A stretch of 64,000 bases of DNA, taken from the NCBI RefSeq assembly GCF_900107375.1, contig NZ_FNPT01000015.1:61289-125288 (forward strand), read 5' to 3'. A program made the position numbers and the translations under genes. The stretch is from Lysobacter sp. yr284. GTDB lineage: Bacteria > Pseudomonadota > Gammaproteobacteria > Xanthomonadales > Xanthomonadaceae. A model generated the notes under the pieces. The model worked only from the letters and a program-made list of their open reading frames with translations, had not been told where the DNA came from and did not search any database. Below are positions 62,345-64,000 of the stretch, in pieces (within the stretch, counting starts at the first letter, position 1; each line of letters opens with the position of its first letter).

Positions 62345-63493
62345 ATGGAACGTCAACGCCTTGCCCGCCTGCTGCTCGCCGCGCTGTTGCCCGCCGGCGC
62401 CTGCGCAGCGGCGCATGCCCAGGAAACCCAGGCCGCCACCGACGCGGCGGCCGCGAAAACCGTGGAACAGGTCGCCCAGCCGCAGGCCGAACCGGCCGCG
62501 CAGAATCCGGCGCCCGCGCCGGTCGCGGCGATGCCTGCCGCGCCGGCGACGGCCGCGCAACCCCCTGCCGCGGCGACGCCGGCAGCCGAAGCGCCGGCCG
62601 CGGCCAAGCAGACGCTGGAGCGGACCAACGAGAAGACTGCGCAGCCGCCGGCCGAGCGGGCCGCCGCCGAGCGCGTGGAGCCCGCCGAAGCGGCGAAGGA
62701 CACGGCCAAGCCGGCCGCGCGCAAGGCCGCAGCGGCCGCCGTTGCCGGCGGCTCGCTCAAGAGCGTCGTCGCCGGCAGCTGGCGCGATCCGGCGAACGTC
62801 GCCCGCGACGGCTACCGCCATCCGCTGGAGACCCTGCAGTTCTTCGGCGTGCGCCCCGACCAGACCGTAGTCGAGATCACCCCCGGCAGCGGCTGGTACT
62901 CGGAGATCCTCGCCCCGTACCTGCGCGAGAAGGGCCGCTACGTGGCCGCCGTGGTCGATCCCGACAGCCAGACCAAGGACAGCTCGCGCGCCTACTTCGC
63001 CAAGGCCAAGAGCGGCCTGGAGAAGAAGTTCGCCGACGCCCCGGCGCAGTACGGCGGCGCCGTCATCGCCGCCTACGATCCGTTCAAGCCGGCGTTCGGC
63101 GCGCCGGCGTCGGCCGACGTGGTGCTGACCTTCCGCAACGTCCACAACTGGCGCTCGGCCGGCCAGGCCGAAGTGATGTTCAAGGGCTTCTACGACGTGC
63201 TCAAGCCCGGCGGCACCCTGGGCGTGGTCGAGCACCGCGCCAAGGGCGACGTGCCGGCCGACGACAAGTCCGGCTATGTCGGCCAGGCCCAGGTGATCGC
63301 GCTGGCCGAAGCGGCCGGGTTCCGGCTCGAGGGCAAGAGCGAGGTCAACGCCAACCCGCGCGACACCAAGGACTACGCCAAGGGCGTGTGGACCCTGCCG
63401 CCGAGCAACCAGCACGAGGCCGCGGACGCCGCCAAGTACAAGGCGATCGGCGAGAGCGACCGGATGACGCTGCGTTTCCGCAAGCCGCGCTGA
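62345..63493 (+). CDS. Exported class I SAM-dependent methyltransferase, COG4798-like
   Basis: 382 aa. Signal peptide 1-25 ending AHA, then an Ala/Pro/Glu-rich linker to about 135. The methyltransferase domain (about 145-380) has motif I TVVEITPGSGWYSEILAPYL, VVDPDSQTKD, NVHNW and FKGFYDVLKPGGTLGVVEHR, and ends MTLRFRKP. The COG4798 type is a known group of methyltransferases with signal peptides whose substrate is unknown. A GGAG site lies before the ATG. Monocistronic. Confidence 0.86.
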   Translation: MERQRLARLLLAALLPAGACAAAHAQETQAATDAAAAKTVEQVAQPQAEPAAQNPAPAPVAAMPAAPATAAQPPAAATPAAEAPAAAKQTLERTNEKTAQPPAERAAAERVEPAEAAKDTAKPAARKAAAAAVAGGSLKSVVAGSWRDPANVARDGYRHPLETLQFFGVRPDQTVVEITPGSGWYSEILAPYLREKGRYVAAVVDPDSQTKDSSRAYFAKAKSGLEKKFADAPAQYGGAVIAAYDPFKPAFGAPASADVVLTFRNVHNWRSAGQAEVMFKGFYDVLKPGGTLGVVEHRAKGDVPADDKSGYVGQAQVIALAEAAGFRLEGKSEVNANPRDTKDYAKGVWTLPPSNQHEAADAAKYKAIGESDRMTLRFRKPR

Positions 63494-63620
63494 GCCGCGC
63501 GCAGCCGCGGCGGCCCGACGGCCGCCGCGGATTTTTCGGATGCGACCGGCGGGCGGTCGTGCGCGCGCGCGATGTCGCGCTGATGATCAGATGATCGGGG
63601 ATTCGTCGTGGCTGCGAGCG

Positions 63621-63648
63621 CGCGGTCGCGACTCGCGTCGCTCCTACA
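63621..63648 (-). repeat. Single REP-like family B element, GTCGC stem variant
   Basis: Inverted orientation, containing CGCGACTCGCGTCGCTCC and CTACA; it has the same GCGAC/GTCGC stem as at 38453. Confidence 0.75.
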
Positions 63649-63734
63649 GGGGCTTTGGCCGGTTTCGTAGCCCGCTGCAGGCGCTGCGCAAGTTGTCATC
63701 GCAGCACCCAACTATGGCGATGCCACCTAGCGTC

Positions 63735-63754
63735 ATTCCGGCGAAAGCCGGAAT
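63735..63754. repeat. Short hairpin with GAAA loop
   Basis: ATTCCGGC-GAAA-GCCGGAAT, a perfect 8-bp stem with a GNRA-type loop; it resembles widespread xanthomonad short repeats, but only one copy is in this window. Confidence 0.6.
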
Positions 63755-63938
63755 CCATTTGCCGTTGCCGTTCGCTCGGACGCAACCCCACGCGAATCCC
63801 ACGTGCCGCAGCCCCGGAGGGCGCGCGCATGGATGCGCGCGCGCGCCATGGGGCAGGAGGCCCCTTATGGCGCGGCCCCGCGCCCGGTGCTGGACCTAGT
63901 GGCTTTTGATCCGAAAAAAGAATGCACTTTCTTTGGTT

Positions 63939-63968
63939 ACTTTCTTTGTTGCTTTGGACAAAGAAAGT
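63939..63968. repeat. AT-rich inverted repeat
   Basis: ACTTTCTTTGT and ACAAAGAAAGT, a perfect 11-bp stem with an eight-base loop, much lower in GC than the surroundings. A partial third copy, CACTTTCTTTGG, lies just upstream. Confidence 0.75.
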
Positions 63969-64000
63969 GACCCGGCCGCTTGCGGACGGAAGCTTTGGAT

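Larger units (their letters stand above)
63494..64000. other. Repeat-rich end of the window
   Basis: 507 nt without a gene. It has a single family B REP, a short GAAA-looped hairpin and a long AT-rich inverted repeat (see those entries). Confidence 0.6.

Overview
The window is very GC-rich, densely coding DNA (apart from short AT-rich stretches) from a gammaproteobacterium of the Xanthomonadaceae, most like Lysobacter. This is inferred from: an ECF sigma factor of the TIGR02999 type paired with a Hanks-type kinase; a fused PabA-PabB; icd and aceK about 4 kb apart; a toxin-like amidase carrying a domain resembling the xanthomonad T4SS-effector signal (XVIPCD); and many GTAG/GTGG-type REP elements between genes. 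I see no rRNA, tRNA, CRISPR, prophage or insertion sequence.

Layout. 0-5 kb: sigma factor and receptor-type kinase (minus), then ParB-like protein, SulP transporter and a small membrane protein (plus). 5-12 kb: PabAB, a phosphopantetheinyl transferase, a secreted thermolysin-family protease, and a secreted serine hydrolase. 11.8-17.3 kb: a minus-strand operon matching Escherichia coli yjfIJKLMC, with a K+ channel/RCK gene inserted. 17.7-26 kb: cytochrome c5-like protein, ExeM-like nuclease lipoprotein, alpha/beta hydrolase, LprI-like protein, ZapE, HU with a histone-like tail, a small protein and an APH(6)-like kinase. 26-31 kb: a tripartite EmrAB-OprM-type efflux operon. 31-41 kb: two DUF2569 paralogues, a serine hydrolase, an APC permease, a 134-bp tandem repeat array, a LysR/aldo-keto reductase divergent pair and a Fur-boxed TonB receptor.

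41-48 kb is the most unusual area. Four tandem paralogous genes encode small secreted six-cysteine proteins. They are flanked by two paralogous membrane proteins of unknown family and two paralogous secreted M20 amidohydrolases. 47.7-53.6 kb: queF, a LysM protein with an internal repeat, a lipoprotein, a 128-bp tandem array, three neighbouring cysteine-cluster proteins (YchJ, UPF0149/SEC-C, YkgJ) and unknowns. 53.8-64 kb: icd, an unknown gene, a putative T4SS amidase effector overlapping its putative immunity lipoprotein, a DUF4344 metallopeptidase, aceK, a small gene divergent from a LysR regulator, an exported methyltransferase, and a repeat-rich end.

Functional links. AceK phosphorylates Icd at the serine seen here, controlling flux into the glyoxylate shunt. 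The secreted protease, nuclease, amidase effector, siderophore receptor, efflux pump and PPTase fit a predatory or antibiotic-producing lifestyle. At least three REP-like groups occupy many intergenic gaps; two of them form hairpins that keep their pairing through compensatory changes.
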